DNA of 64,000 bases, from positions 83,949 to 147,948 of the forward strand of contig JAQUHB010000002.1 in assembly GCA_028683835.1 (NCBI GenBank), read 5' to 3'. The notes below the pieces were generated by a model. The model was not told the DNA's origin. It saw only the letters and a program-made list of their open reading frames with translations, and made no database searches. The DNA comes from Sulfurimonadaceae bacterium. GTDB taxonomy: Bacteria; Campylobacterota; Campylobacteria; Campylobacterales; Sulfurimonadaceae. Below are positions 21,494 through 31,075 of this stretch, one piece after another. The position numbers were made by a program, and so were the translations under genes. Within the stretch, counting starts at the first letter, position 1, and each line of letters starts with the position of its first letter.

Positions 21494-21576
21494 TTATTAT
21501 TCTCTATACAAAATTTTTTTATGATTAAATTTTAAACAATATGCTATATTTCTGCTAAAAAATAAGGCTTTTATTT

Positions 21577-22050
21577 ATGAATCAAGCAACCTTAGAACTT
21601 TTTAGTTCAAAATCAGCTGATGACATTGCAACAGCGCTCGATATAACACTTCAAAGTAGAAATGAATCTCCTTTTTGGCTGGATAAAACCATCCCTTTTG
21701 TCAAAGCGGTTCTTTCTATCTTAGTTCCACTTCGAGAACAAAATCTTTTGTTTGATCCTCAAGGAAAATTTCAAGAACACTTAACGCCTGAATTGTTTTT
21801 AGAGTGGATGGATTTTGTGAGTTTAAAGATGCTAGCTTTTACGATCCAAAAATCAAACGAAGCTTCAGCACTACTTCGAACATCTTTAAGTGAAGAGCAG
21901 TGTTATGGCTATAAAGCTGTAGATGTCTCTATCTTAGCAACATATCTCTCAAAATACAATGTCAATATGCTAGATGAATCTCTTGATTTCCCAATCGCTA
22001 ACTACAATGTACACCAAGGCGTCAAAAATGTTGTAAAATCGCTTTTATAA
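21577..22050 (+). CDS. Hypothetical protein
   Basis: I do not recognise this 157-aa protein. It has no signal peptide or clear membrane helix. It appears mostly helical, with hydrophobic stretches such as IPFVKAVLSILVPLREQ. It is divergent from glnK and 11 bp upstream of a second unrecognised gene, with which it probably forms an operon. The ATG follows a TAAGG about 12 bases upstream. Confidence 0.7.
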   Translation: MNQATLELFSSKSADDIATALDITLQSRNESPFWLDKTIPFVKAVLSILVPLREQNLLFDPQGKFQEHLTPELFLEWMDFVSLKMLAFTIQKSNEASALLRTSLSEEQCYGYKAVDVSILATYLSKYNVNMLDESLDFPIANYNVHQGVKNVVKSLL

Positions 22051-22061
22051 AAGGAGATTCT

Positions 22062-22493
22062 ATGCAAGAACATCAAGCTATTAAAACAAATCAGTATCTA
22101 GAGATCCCAGAGATAGAAGCGACGCTCGAAGGTGTCGAATATATCATTATGGCGGCTCCGTCGCCTGATCACTTTAAAAATACACCCGTACATGTAACAA
22201 TATTTTTAAATACGCAAGAGCATTTTTCCCAAGATATAAAAGAGATGATTTTTGATAAATTTTGTCAAGACTATAAAATAACAGCTTCAGCGGAAGTGAT
22301 GAGCCAGCTTATGCCAGTAGGCTTTGCAACGACCTCTTTAGGTTCTGCAATGCCGATGCTTTTGGTCAAAATGCAAGATCAAAATTCGATCCCTCACATA
22401 CCCTTACATGTAATCGATTTTCTCGCCGCTTCAGATCAGTTTGAAGAGGTTGTAGACAAATCTCTCTCCGGCTGGACTTATGTCCGAGAATAG
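22062..22493 (+). CDS. Hypothetical protein
   Basis: I do not recognise this 143-aa cytoplasmic protein. An AAGGAG ribosome site precedes the ATG. It has an alternating beta/alpha look and no catalytic motif I can name. An exact TTACATGTAA (22404) and a one-mismatch copy (22188) both encode His-Val triplets here. Its 3' end overlaps the convergent pepP gene by 16 bp. Confidence 0.7.
   Translation: MQEHQAIKTNQYLEIPEIEATLEGVEYIIMAAPSPDHFKNTPVHVTIFLNTQEHFSQDIKEMIFDKFCQDYKITASAEVMSQLMPVGFATTSLGSAMPMLLVKMQDQNSIPHIPLHVIDFLAASDQFEEVVDKSLSGWTYVRE
22404..22413. repeat. TTACATGTAA palindrome, copy 5
   Basis: Exact copy inside the 143-aa hypothetical gene, read as Leu-His-Val. Confidence 0.9.
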
Positions 22494-23788
22494 AGTTTTT
22501 CTATCTCGGCAACACTCTTAGCAATCTCGCAAGAGAGATTTTCAAAGCCCTTTTTTGTAACTAGGATGTCGTCTTCTATTCGTACAGCTATCCCTCTATA
22601 TTTTTCTGGTAAATCCATATCATCCAAAGGGAGATAAAGTCCTGGTTCTACTGTCAAAACCATTCCAGCTTGAAGTGCTATTTCTTTGCCCTTTTTATCT
22701 TTATACGGACAAGGGTCATGAACATCTATGCCTATCCAATGCCCAATACCATGAGGAAAATAGCGTTTGTCATAATTTTCTTTTATCAGCTCTTTGACAT
22801 CGCCTTTTAAAATTCCAAGTTCCACCATTCCCTCACACAAAGACTCTCTTGCCATCATCTGCAGGTCACTTCGTAAAACACCCTCTTTTACGGCATCTAT
22901 AACTTTGAGTTCTGTTTTTAAAACAAGCTCATAGATCTCTTTTTGCGCCGCGTTAAACTTTCCGCTCACGGGAATTGTTCTTGTTATATCACTCGCATAC
23001 ATCTCATACTCACATCCCGCGTCTATAAGAATTAAATCGTCCTCATGAAGCAGACTAGAATTGTTGATATAGTGCAAAGTATTTCCATTGTCACCGCCTG
23101 CGATTATAGTTGTATATGCGTCGCTGTACGCGCCATTTTTCTTAAACTCATATTCATAAACTGCTTGGAGTTCGTACTCTACGAGTTCAGCTTTTTTCAT
23201 ACTCATCACTTTATGATGCGCTTCTTTTGTGATAGATAAAGCTTTTTTGATAAGTTCTATCTCCACGGGTGTTTTTATAGCTCTCATTTTTTGAGAGATT
23301 TCTCTTACATGATAGAGTTTTATCGGAGTGTATTTGGCAGTTCGCGAATGGGAAAGTTCTTGAATATTTTCTCTTACACGCAAGAGTTTTTTTTCTTCGC
23401 TAAAGAGATCAAGATACACTCTTTTTTTACTTTGCAAAATCTTTTTTAATCTCTTTTCAAAACACTCAGAAGTATAAACCTTATCTACATCAAAGTGCTC
23501 TTTTACACCCTCAACTCCCAAACGTTTTCCAGTCCAAAGTTCTAAACTCTTATCTTTTTTTTGAACAAATAAAATCTCTTTTGCAGACTTTTCTCCCTTC
23601 ACTAAAACCAAAACGGCATTATCCTCTTTAAATCCCGTGAGATAATAAAAATCACTGTCTTGTCTGTAAGGAAATTCAGTATCGTTTGAGCGTATTTTTT
23701 GCGTTGCACTAAAAAGCAAAGCAACACTGCTCTTTTTCATCTGAACTAAAAAATCTTCTCGTCTACTTTTGTATATCAGCTCATCCAT
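22478..23788 (-). CDS. pepP: M24-family Xaa-Pro aminopeptidase
   Basis: This dimetal aminopeptidase removes residues before proline. An AMP_N domain (YKSRREDFLVQM, FPYRQDSDFYYLTGF) precedes the pita-bread catalytic domain. Metal ligands appear in LIDAGCEYEMYASDITRTIPVSG, in PHGIGHWIGIDVHD and in TVEPGLY, with the last Glu in GIAVRIEDDILVT. The frame extends to 23809, but the ATG at 23788 overlaps the upstream lipoprotein stop as TAATG and starts exactly at the domain, so it is preferred. It is the last gene of a long minus-strand run. Confidence 0.92.
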   Translation of the reverse strand: MDELIYKSRREDFLVQMKKSSVALLFSATQKIRSNDTEFPYRQDSDFYYLTGFKEDNAVLVLVKGEKSAKEILFVQKKDKSLELWTGKRLGVEGVKEHFDVDKVYTSECFEKRLKKILQSKKRVYLDLFSEEKKLLRVRENIQELSHSRTAKYTPIKLYHVREISQKMRAIKTPVEIELIKKALSITKEAHHKVMSMKKAELVEYELQAVYEYEFKKNGAYSDAYTTIIAGGDNGNTLHYINNSSLLHEDDLILIDAGCEYEMYASDITRTIPVSGKFNAAQKEIYELVLKTELKVIDAVKEGVLRSDLQMMARESLCEGMVELGILKGDVKELIKENYDKRYFPHGIGHWIGIDVHDPCPYKDKKGKEIALQAGMVLTVEPGLYLPLDDMDLPEKYRGIAVRIEDDILVTKKGFENLSCEIAKSVAEIEKLYSRT

Positions 23789-24405
23789 TATTGAAGCTCT
23801 TTTTGACATTGATTATTGAGCCACATATTTGTTTGTTGCATGACATCATTCAGCGCTTCTTGAAGAGCTTTTACTCCCCCCTGTGCATCGAGTGAAGAGG
23901 ATGGAACTTTTTTCTCTATGGTGGTTGCATAGAGAAGTTTTGAATCTTCGTTTTCAAGAAGTGCAAAATGGATTTTGACTGTTACATATGAGTTTTTCAT
24001 ATCTTCACTAAAATGCTGAATAAACTCTCCAACACTGTATTCAAGGATATAATCTGGTTTTGCAGACGATTTTGCCAATAGTACATCTTTAAATATTTTT
24101 GTATCTCGCACACTGCTGACAAGTGATAATTCTAATATTTTATATGGTGCTGCTTCCCAGTTTGAAAGAGCATAACTTTCAACATTCAAATCTCCTCTTT
24201 GGTAGTAGATAGATCGTCCCATAATCGGATCATAACTCACAATATTTTTCAATTGCAACACATCATTTTTGCAAGACGAAGCATTGTAATCTTTCACAAC
24301 CGATGGAACTTGTAATCTGTACTGCATACTTGCGGGAACTGTTGTCTGCAAAGAACATCCAGATATTATGAACACGACCAAACTATATAAAAATATTTTC
24401 TTCAT
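23788..24405 (-). CDS. ABC-type transport auxiliary lipoprotein (PqiC/YmbA-like)
   Basis: A lipoprotein signal (MKKIFLYSLVVFIISGC) ends at the acylated cysteine. The rest matches the ABC_trans_aux pattern, with MQYRLQVPSV early and YYQRGDLNVESYALSNWEAAPYKILELSLVSSV later. Such lipoproteins work with MCE-domain proteins in lipid movement between membranes. It directly follows the MCE gene (mlaD), which supports a role as its outer-membrane partner. The second Met (24405) is taken as the start. Confidence 0.85.
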   Translation of the reverse strand: MKKIFLYSLVVFIISGCSLQTTVPASMQYRLQVPSVVKDYNASSCKNDVLQLKNIVSYDPIMGRSIYYQRGDLNVESYALSNWEAAPYKILELSLVSSVRDTKIFKDVLLAKSSAKPDYILEYSVGEFIQHFSEDMKNSYVTVKIHFALLENEDSKLLYATTIEKKVPSSSLDAQGGVKALQEALNDVMQQTNMWLNNQCQKELQ

Positions 24406-25370
24406 CATTTTTCTCCCGGACCTTTTTTAATCTCTTGTTTTTTAAGCAACATATCACTTGGACTTGTTTCATATTTTTTTAAGATGCTATCCATCTCTAT
24501 CATCACATCTTGCAAAGCACCGAGCGAACTGTTAAGATTTGTGACTGTTCCTTTTGTTATATCTTTGAGATTAAACTCTCCGCTATCAATTGCTCCATGA
24601 AATGCAGCCATAGAAGCTTGAATAACCTTATAGCTGCTTGCAACTGAAATCATTGATGCAGAAACAGTATCCGCAAAATGACCGCTTTTATCTGCTAGCT
24701 GATCTATTTTAGGAAGTGTTTGTGTGTCTAGCTTGGTAGTTATATTGTCAAGATGTTCCATTGTACTATGGAGATGCTCAATACTTTTATCATCGAGCAA
24801 AGTGTTAAGTCTAACCATAAACTCTCTTGACTGGGCAAGTGTCATCGTCATATTTTTTTGATTCTCTTCTTTTAAGAGTGTATTTGTACCATCGAGTGTA
24901 CCTGAAAGTTTCTCAGTCACACTTCCTATCGAGTTCTCAAACCTTTGAAAAAGTGAGGGTTTTGAGTGTATGATCGGATATTTTTCATCTTCGTTTTTAA
25001 CCAAATCTTTAGCATTAACATCACCCAAAGAGAGATCAATGAAAACAAGTCCCGTAATTCCTTGTGCATTGAGCGTCGCCGTCGTTGATTCTTTCACCGG
25101 AGTCGTTGCCAAGATAGAGATTAAGACCTCTATCTCTTGCGTATTTTTACTGCTTATCTGTATCTCTTCAACTTTTCCTACACTGACACCGCGATACTTT
25201 ACAGGAGAGTTGATGTTGAGTCCTGAAACAGACTCATTGAAATAAATAAGATACTTTTTTTGCTTGCTTGAATCTGAAGGCTTCATCAACCAATAAATAG
25301 AAAATGTCATAGCAACGAGTATGGCCAAAACAATGGAACCGACAAAAGTATAATTGACTTTATTATTCAT
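24405..25370 (-). CDS. mlaD: MCE-domain lipid transport protein
   Basis: It has a single N-terminal membrane anchor (about residues 9-29) followed by an MCE domain (about 38-115, with KYLIYFNESVSGLNINSPVKYRGVSVGKV). A long, mostly helical C-terminal region follows, which is larger than in E. coli MlaD. The predicted role is as the periplasmic substrate-binding part of the phospholipid transporter. The start overlaps the mlaF stop as ATGA. Confidence 0.9.
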   Translation of the reverse strand: MNNKVNYTFVGSIVLAILVAMTFSIYWLMKPSDSSKQKKYLIYFNESVSGLNINSPVKYRGVSVGKVEEIQISSKNTQEIEVLISILATTPVKESTTATLNAQGITGLVFIDLSLGDVNAKDLVKNEDEKYPIIHSKPSLFQRFENSIGSVTEKLSGTLDGTNTLLKEENQKNMTMTLAQSREFMVRLNTLLDDKSIEHLHSTMEHLDNITTKLDTQTLPKIDQLADKSGHFADTVSASMISVASSYKVIQASMAAFHGAIDSGEFNLKDITKGTVTNLNSSLGALQDVMIEMDSILKKYETSPSDMLLKKQEIKKGPGEK

Positions 25371-26104
25371 ATATCTGCCTTAAAAAATGTTTGTATAAAT
25401 GGGTTGTCCATAGAAATGATATCATCTAATTTACCCTGTGCAACGATAATTTTATTATCAATAATAGCCGCGCGATCAAGTGTATCATAAATCGATTTAA
25501 GATCATGGGAGACCATGACGACAGTAAGACCCAATAAATCTCGCAATTTGAGGATAAGTTTATCAAATTCGCGTGCAGAGATCGGATCAAGTCCGGATGT
25601 AGGTTCATCCAAAAATAGCAGTTTGGGATCAAGCGACAAAGCACGAGCTAAAGCCGCTTTTTTCTTCATTCCGCCACTGATTTGTGACGGATAGAGATAT
25701 GCATCTTTAGGTTTTAAGCCTACTATATCTATTTTATATGCCACAATTTCAGATATGAGATTTTTATCCAGTTCTGTATACTCTTGTAGAGAGAGTGCTA
25801 TATTTTCATACAAGGTTAAAGAAGAAAACAATGCTCCTCCTTGAAATAAAACTCCCCAGTTTTTTCGCAATTCTTGAGCATCATCATAAGAGATATTTGT
25901 CACATCTTGACCAAAAATCTCTATAGAACCGCCACTGAGTTCTTGAAGCATCACCATCTCTCGTAAAACTGTACTTTTCCCGCATCCGCTCGGTCCAAGA
26001 ATTCCGTATATTTCCCCTTCATTGATATGAAAGTTGAGTCCCGCATGCACTACATTGGCGCCAAATTGCGTATAAAGATCTTTAACGTCAATTATTTTTT
26101 TCAT
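25367..26104 (-). CDS. mlaF: Mla-type ABC transporter ATPase
   Basis: This cytoplasmic ATPase powers the MCE lipid transporter. It has Walker A GILGPSGCGKST (about 34-45), signature SGGMKKKAALARAL (with the GGMKKK variant typical of MlaF/TTG2A), Walker B LLFLDEPTSGLDP and the switch VVMVSHD. It begins immediately after the mlaE stop and overlaps mlaD. Confidence 0.94.
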   Translation of the reverse strand: MKKIIDVKDLYTQFGANVVHAGLNFHINEGEIYGILGPSGCGKSTVLREMVMLQELSGGSIEIFGQDVTNISYDDAQELRKNWGVLFQGGALFSSLTLYENIALSLQEYTELDKNLISEIVAYKIDIVGLKPKDAYLYPSQISGGMKKKAALARALSLDPKLLFLDEPTSGLDPISAREFDKLILKLRDLLGLTVVMVSHDLKSIYDTLDRAAIIDNKIIVAQGKLDDIISMDNPFIQTFFKADI

Positions 26105-27229
26105 CTAGATACCCACATTTGTAAAAATAATAGAAAAAACTGCGTCACAAACAATAACAGCAAAGATCGATTCAACAACACTTTTAGTTGTATTTATCCC
26201 AATACTTTGAGTATCATCTTTCACCAACAATCCTCGAAATATACCGATAGATGCGATCAAAAAGGCGAAGAAAGGCCCTTTTGCAATACCCACAAAGAAA
26301 TGTTTTGCTGCTACAACTTCATTTAAACGGTCTAAAAAAAGTGAAGTTGAGATGCCAAGGTCAAGGTTTGCGACAAGCATACCGCCTAATAGTCCAGTAA
26401 CATCTGAAACAAAAATCAATAAAGGCATCATCAACATAAGAGCAATAATGCGGGGAATTACCAAAAATGCAATGGGATCAAAACCCATAGTACGCATGGC
26501 GTCAAGCTCTTCCGTTATCTTCATAGCACCTATCTGAGCGGTAAAAGAGGAACCGCTTCTTCCTGCAATAACGATCGCCGTAAGTAAAGGGGCAAGCTCA
26601 CGAAAGATAGAGATTCCAAGCATATCTACTATAAAAATATTTGCACCATAGATTTTTAATTGTACGGAGGATTGATATGCCATAACAACACCAACAAGAA
26701 AACTCGTTAGGGCAACGATACCAAATGCTTTGATCGCATTTTCATTGATCTCAAAAAAAATCTCCTTATATCGGAGTGATCTTAAATGTTTAAAAAGATA
26801 AAAAAATCCATAAGAGATTTGGCCAAAGAAAGAGAGAAATTCAACAAATTTTTTCATCCTTAAAATAGCATCTTCACCCAGTTTTTCGAGAAATGAGGGT
26901 TGCTTGTAACCAAATTCTTCTAAATCTAAATGCATTACATGAACTGTTTTGAGAGTATTTAAAACTTGTTCATTCTTACATGTAAGAGAAAAAGCAAGTT
27001 GCTTTTCAACAAAGGTTTGTTCCAATTTATTGATATAGATCGCACTTGCCGAATCTATAGAAGTGATATCGTCAAGATTTAAAGAGAGTTCAGATCCATT
27101 TCGAAGCTTTGACTCAAGCTCTTTTTCAAAACTCACTAGAGTATAGAGATTTATTTCACCGGTAAGACTAAAGTCTAACCGATTATTAGCAAATGAAGAT
27201 GTAAAAGATAGCTTTTTTTTAGATAACAT
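26105..27229 (-). CDS. mlaE: Mla-type permease with fused STAS domain
   Basis: Residues 1-95 resemble a STAS domain (LDDITSIDSASAIYINKLE), equivalent to the separate MlaB of E. coli. The rest is the MlaE permease with EINENAIKAFGIVALTSFLVGVVMAYQ, GRSGSSFTAQIGAMKITEELDAM and MGFDPIAFLVIPRIIAL. The MlaB-MlaE fusion gives 374 aa. It follows cheW by 11 bp, so lipid transport is co-transcribed with chemotaxis genes. Confidence 0.92.
   Translation of the reverse strand: MLSKKKLSFTSSFANNRLDFSLTGEINLYTLVSFEKELESKLRNGSELSLNLDDITSIDSASAIYINKLEQTFVEKQLAFSLTCKNEQVLNTLKTVHVMHLDLEEFGYKQPSFLEKLGEDAILRMKKFVEFLSFFGQISYGFFYLFKHLRSLRYKEIFFEINENAIKAFGIVALTSFLVGVVMAYQSSVQLKIYGANIFIVDMLGISIFRELAPLLTAIVIAGRSGSSFTAQIGAMKITEELDAMRTMGFDPIAFLVIPRIIALMLMMPLLIFVSDVTGLLGGMLVANLDLGISTSLFLDRLNEVVAAKHFFVGIAKGPFFAFLIASIGIFRGLLVKDDTQSIGINTTKSVVESIFAVIVCDAVFSIIFTNVGI
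26976..26985. repeat. TTACATGTAA palindrome, copy 6
   Basis: Exact copy in the STAS part of mlaE, in the 12-base form CTTACATGTAAG, read as Leu-Thr-Cys-Lys. Confidence 0.9.
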
Positions 27230-27240
27230 ACAGAAAGTTT

Positions 27241-27738
27241 TTAAAAATCTCTCTCGAGCAGCTTATTAACTTTAAGTATCGTAATGATTCTATCTGATTG
27301 TTTTCCAACGCCATCAATCATAGTCTCACCATCTTGCATTGTGTCAGGCGCCGGTCCGATATCTGATTTTCTGATACGAAGTGCTTCAGTTAAACGGTCT
27401 ATCACAAATCCAGCGACTTCACTACCATCTTTCATAACGATAAAACGAGTTTCATCTGTATGTTTTTTTATTTGGAGTCCAAATTTTAATCTCAAATCTA
27501 TCAGCGGAATAACCGCACCGCGAAGATTAAAAACACCAAGGACATAAGGAGGTGTTTGAGGAACTCTTGTCCAAGAAATAGGTTTGATAATCTCTTGAAT
27601 ATTTAATATAGGCACACTATACTCTTCATCGCCTATAATAAATCCAACTAATTGAACAGCATCTTCTAACTGACTTACAACACCATGATTTTGCTGTTCA
27701 CTCTGTTTACTGATAATATTTTTTAGTTTATCACTCAT
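27241..27738 (-). CDS. cheW: Chemotaxis coupling protein CheW
   Basis: CheW links chemoreceptors to CheA. The single CheW domain shows VGFIIGDEEYSVPILNIQEIIKP, VFNLRGAVIPLIDLRLKFGL and MKDGSEVAGFVIDRLTEALRI. Length 165 aa. The start overlaps the cheA stop by 1 bp. Confidence 0.96.
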   Translation of the reverse strand: MSDKLKNIISKQSEQQNHGVVSQLEDAVQLVGFIIGDEEYSVPILNIQEIIKPISWTRVPQTPPYVLGVFNLRGAVIPLIDLRLKFGLQIKKHTDETRFIVMKDGSEVAGFVIDRLTEALRIRKSDIGPAPDTMQDGETMIDGVGKQSDRIITILKVNKLLERDF

Positions 27739-30122
27739 TATGCCAACTCCGCTTTAAACTTGATATTTCTTTGAACTACACTTGCTAGGTAATCAGATGA
27801 GTAAGGTTTCGTGATATATTCCACCATTCCAGACTCAACACCTCGCATACGATCAGATTTACTTGTGCGTGAAGTAACTGCTATAAGAGGAAGATTTTTG
27901 TACTTATTGTATTTTTTGATCTCGCCGGCTAGGGTATAACCATCCATTCTTGGCATCTCAATATCAATAAGCATCGCATCAAAACTAATATCACCCTGCT
28001 TTAAAATATTTAGCGCTTCTTGACCATCTACAGCTTCTGTAAGTGTTATTCCCATCGGTTCTAAGGCTTTTCTCATAATCGTTCTATCTGTTTTTGAATC
28101 ATCAACAATCATAACATTATAATCACTCGCCTTTGTTTTTTCTCTGGACGCACCCGCTGATTTTGACTCTATCATCGGTTTTGCTTTCACACCTTTTGCC
28201 ATCTGCATAAGTGCCGCAACATCGACAATAAGAGTAACACCACCATCACCACGAATGGTGGCTCCGGCGATTCCTTCCATCCCTTTGAGGTATTCTCCAA
28301 GAGATTTGATAACGATCTCCTCTTGACCTACAAGAGAATCGACGATGAGTCCAAGTTTGCTCTCGGCAAGACCAAGAACAACGACATAAGCATGTTCAGC
28401 CGCATCAATGATGCGTTCAACTTCAAAAATATCGCCAATATGCACAAGCGAGAGAACATCATTTCTCAGTCTCATAACAGAGCGGTTATCAACTGTATAG
28501 ATTTCATCTTTAGAGATGCGTACCGTTTCCAAAACAGATGCAAGCGGAATAGCATAATATTCTTCTTGAACACCAACAAGAAGTGCCTGAATAATAGCAA
28601 GTGTCAAAGGAATCTTCAATTTAATCGAAGTGCCACGTCCAACTTCACTGTCGATGTCGATAATACCATTAAGTTTTTCGATATTTGTTTTAACAACGTC
28701 CATACCAACACCACGCCCAGAAACACTTGTAACTTGTGCCGCTGTTGAAAACCCTGGTCTAAAGATGAGAGCAAAGGCTTCTTTATCAGTCATTGCTTCA
28801 GCTTCTTTTTCTGTAATAACCCCTTTCTCAAGAGACTTATTTTTAAGCATTACAGGATCAAGCCCTTTTCCATCATCATCAATTTGCACGACAATATGAT
28901 TGCCTTCATTGTAAGCTTTTAGAATGATCGTACCTGTTTCAGATTTGCCAAAAGCAATACGATCGTGTATAGACTCTATACCATGATCACAAGAGTTACG
29001 GATAATATGAACCAAGGGATCACCGATCTCTTCGACAATGGACTTGTCAAGTTCAGTTTCTTCTCCAAAAATCTCTAGATCTATTTTTTTATTTAGTTCG
29101 CGTGAAAGATCACGAATCATACGTGGAAATTTATTGAAAACCTTCCCAATCGGAAGCATTCTTGTCTTCATAACTGCGATTTGAAGATCAGTTGTAACCA
29201 AAGAAACTATAGAAACAACTTGGTTCAGTTCTTCTAAAAACTCTTCGCCCTCATAACGCTCTTCGACATCTACATTAATCTTGATAAGACGGTTTTTTGC
29301 AAGTACAAGCTCACCAATAAGATTCATAAGATGGTCAAGTCTTTTTACATCGACACGAATAGTTTGCTCAACTGTCGTCGCATTCCCTTTTGCAGGAGCT
29401 GCCGCTTTCACATCTTCAGAATGTTCTTCTGGTTGTCTTCTTGGAGATATTGATGGTCTTACCACTACTGCATTCGTTTGTGGAATATCCTCTTTTTTTG
29501 ACTTTTCTTCGTCATCTTGTGGCATCTCAGGAACTGCTTCACCTGCTGCTTGTTTTGCTTTTCTTTTTTTCTGATCTTCTAGTTGTCTTTGTGCCAGAAG
29601 TCTCTCTATCTCAGCTTCGACCTCATCATCACTCATATTGTCATAATCAGGTTCTTCTTCGAGAGATTCTTCCTCCAAGTCTTCTTGATCTGCCTCTTTT
29701 TTTATACTGTCTTCTTTTGGAATTTCTTCTACCGAAGTGCCATTGGATTTTGCATCAAGTCTCACAACACACATAGAAATATCTACACCAGCATCTGCGC
29801 CCGTATCACGGATCGTATTTAAAAGTTCTTTCATGAGATCAATAGATTCTAAAACGACATCCATAACATCAGGCGTTAATAATAAATCTCCATGTCTTGC
29901 TTTATTTAAGATGTCTTCCATATGATGTGTAAGATGGGTCAAAACATCAAAATTTAAAAACGACGAAGCACCTTTAACTGTGTGCGCAACACGAAAAATA
30001 CGATTGAGAAGTTCTAAATCCTCAGGATCTGTCTCCAACAATACAAGGTCTTGATCTAATTGTTCTAAAAGCTCGAAAGATTCGATTAAAAAATCTTGTA
30101 ATATCTCTTGAAATTCATCCAT
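27738..30122 (-). CDS. cheA: Chemotaxis histidine kinase CheA fused to a receiver (CheAY)
   Basis: The phosphotransfer domain has H47 in AHTVKGASSFL. A long acidic linker (about residues 130-245) follows, then dimerisation, HATPase (IIRNSCDHGIE, GVGMDVVKTNIEKLNG) and CheW-like domains. The C-terminal receiver (about 675-794) carries the phosphorylatable Asp in MLIDIEMPRMDGYTL. The receiver fusion is a known feature of Helicobacter and Campylobacter CheA and probably acts as a phosphate sink. It lies between cheV and cheW. Confidence 0.96.
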   Translation of the reverse strand: MDEFQEILQDFLIESFELLEQLDQDLVLLETDPEDLELLNRIFRVAHTVKGASSFLNFDVLTHLTHHMEDILNKARHGDLLLTPDVMDVVLESIDLMKELLNTIRDTGADAGVDISMCVVRLDAKSNGTSVEEIPKEDSIKKEADQEDLEEESLEEEPDYDNMSDDEVEAEIERLLAQRQLEDQKKRKAKQAAGEAVPEMPQDDEEKSKKEDIPQTNAVVVRPSISPRRQPEEHSEDVKAAAPAKGNATTVEQTIRVDVKRLDHLMNLIGELVLAKNRLIKINVDVEERYEGEEFLEELNQVVSIVSLVTTDLQIAVMKTRMLPIGKVFNKFPRMIRDLSRELNKKIDLEIFGEETELDKSIVEEIGDPLVHIIRNSCDHGIESIHDRIAFGKSETGTIILKAYNEGNHIVVQIDDDGKGLDPVMLKNKSLEKGVITEKEAEAMTDKEAFALIFRPGFSTAAQVTSVSGRGVGMDVVKTNIEKLNGIIDIDSEVGRGTSIKLKIPLTLAIIQALLVGVQEEYYAIPLASVLETVRISKDEIYTVDNRSVMRLRNDVLSLVHIGDIFEVERIIDAAEHAYVVVLGLAESKLGLIVDSLVGQEEIVIKSLGEYLKGMEGIAGATIRGDGGVTLIVDVAALMQMAKGVKAKPMIESKSAGASREKTKASDYNVMIVDDSKTDRTIMRKALEPMGITLTEAVDGQEALNILKQGDISFDAMLIDIEMPRMDGYTLAGEIKKYNKYKNLPLIAVTSRTSKSDRMRGVESGMVEYITKPYSSDYLASVVQRNIKFKAELA

Positions 30123-30133
30123 AAACTACTCTC

Positions 30134-31075
30134 CTACTTCATATGTGCACGAACAACACGTGCGACTTCACCGTAAAACAAATTAGCGTCAAACTTAACC
30201 AAATAGGCTTCAGCCCCAGCATCTTTGCCACGCATCTCACTAAAATGATCACTGATTGATGAGTTAAAAACTATTGGAATATTTTTAAATCTTCCATCCT
30301 CTTTCACATTTGCGGCAAAGTGAAAACCATCCATCAAAGGCATCTCAATATCAGAAATAATCAATTTCAAGTGTTTAGATATCCCATCTTCATACATTGC
30401 ATAAATATCATCTAGTTTTTCAAGGCCATCTCTGCCGTCACTCGCTTCAACAACATCAAAACCCATTTTTTCAAGTGCATCTTTGACAATTTTTCTAGCA
30501 GTTGAGCTGTCATCAAGCAGTAAAACTAAGCCTTCAAAAGTATCAAGATCTTGAGGAATATCTCCAGTATTTGGTTTATACAGTCCCAAATCTTGTACAA
30601 CAGCTTCCAAGTCAAGAATCAAAAGCACCGCATCATCTTCGATACGTGTCACTCCTGTTATCTTACTGCCATCAAATCCATCTCCACCCGAAACAAAAGA
30701 AGCAGGCTCGATATCTTTCCAGTTTATACGGCGAATACGTCTTGCTTCATGGACAATAAATCCAATGAGAACATTGTTAAATTCAGCGATAATGACACGC
30801 GCATTTTTTCCAGCATCTTCAGGTACTTTAACACCCATCCAGCTAGCTAGGTTGACAACGGGGATAACAACGCCACGAAGATCAAAAATACCCTCTATAA
30901 ATTCCGGCACTCCCGGAAGCTCCGTTAAAGAAGGAACACGAATAATTTCCCGAACTTTAGCGACATTGACACCGTAAATCCCCTCATACACCTCCTCATC
31001 TTCTTGCTTAAAGATACGGAAGTCTACAAGTTCCATTTCGTTACTGCCAACTTTTAATGTTGTATTTTCTTTCAT
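30134..31075 (-). CDS. cheV: Chemotaxis protein CheV (CheW plus receiver)
   Basis: An N-terminal CheW-like domain (YGVNVAKVREIIRVP, GIFDLRGVVIPVVNLASWMG) is joined to a receiver domain with the Asp in LIISDIEMPLMDGFHFA. CheV couples receptors to CheA and adjusts sensitivity through phosphorylation. Length 313 aa. The start overlaps the previous gene's stop by 4 bp. Confidence 0.95.
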   Translation of the reverse strand: MKENTTLKVGSNEMELVDFRIFKQEDEEVYEGIYGVNVAKVREIIRVPSLTELPGVPEFIEGIFDLRGVVIPVVNLASWMGVKVPEDAGKNARVIIAEFNNVLIGFIVHEARRIRRINWKDIEPASFVSGGDGFDGSKITGVTRIEDDAVLLILDLEAVVQDLGLYKPNTGDIPQDLDTFEGLVLLLDDSSTARKIVKDALEKMGFDVVEASDGRDGLEKLDDIYAMYEDGISKHLKLIISDIEMPLMDGFHFAANVKEDGRFKNIPIVFNSSISDHFSEMRGKDAGAEAYLVKFDANLFYGEVARVVRAHMK

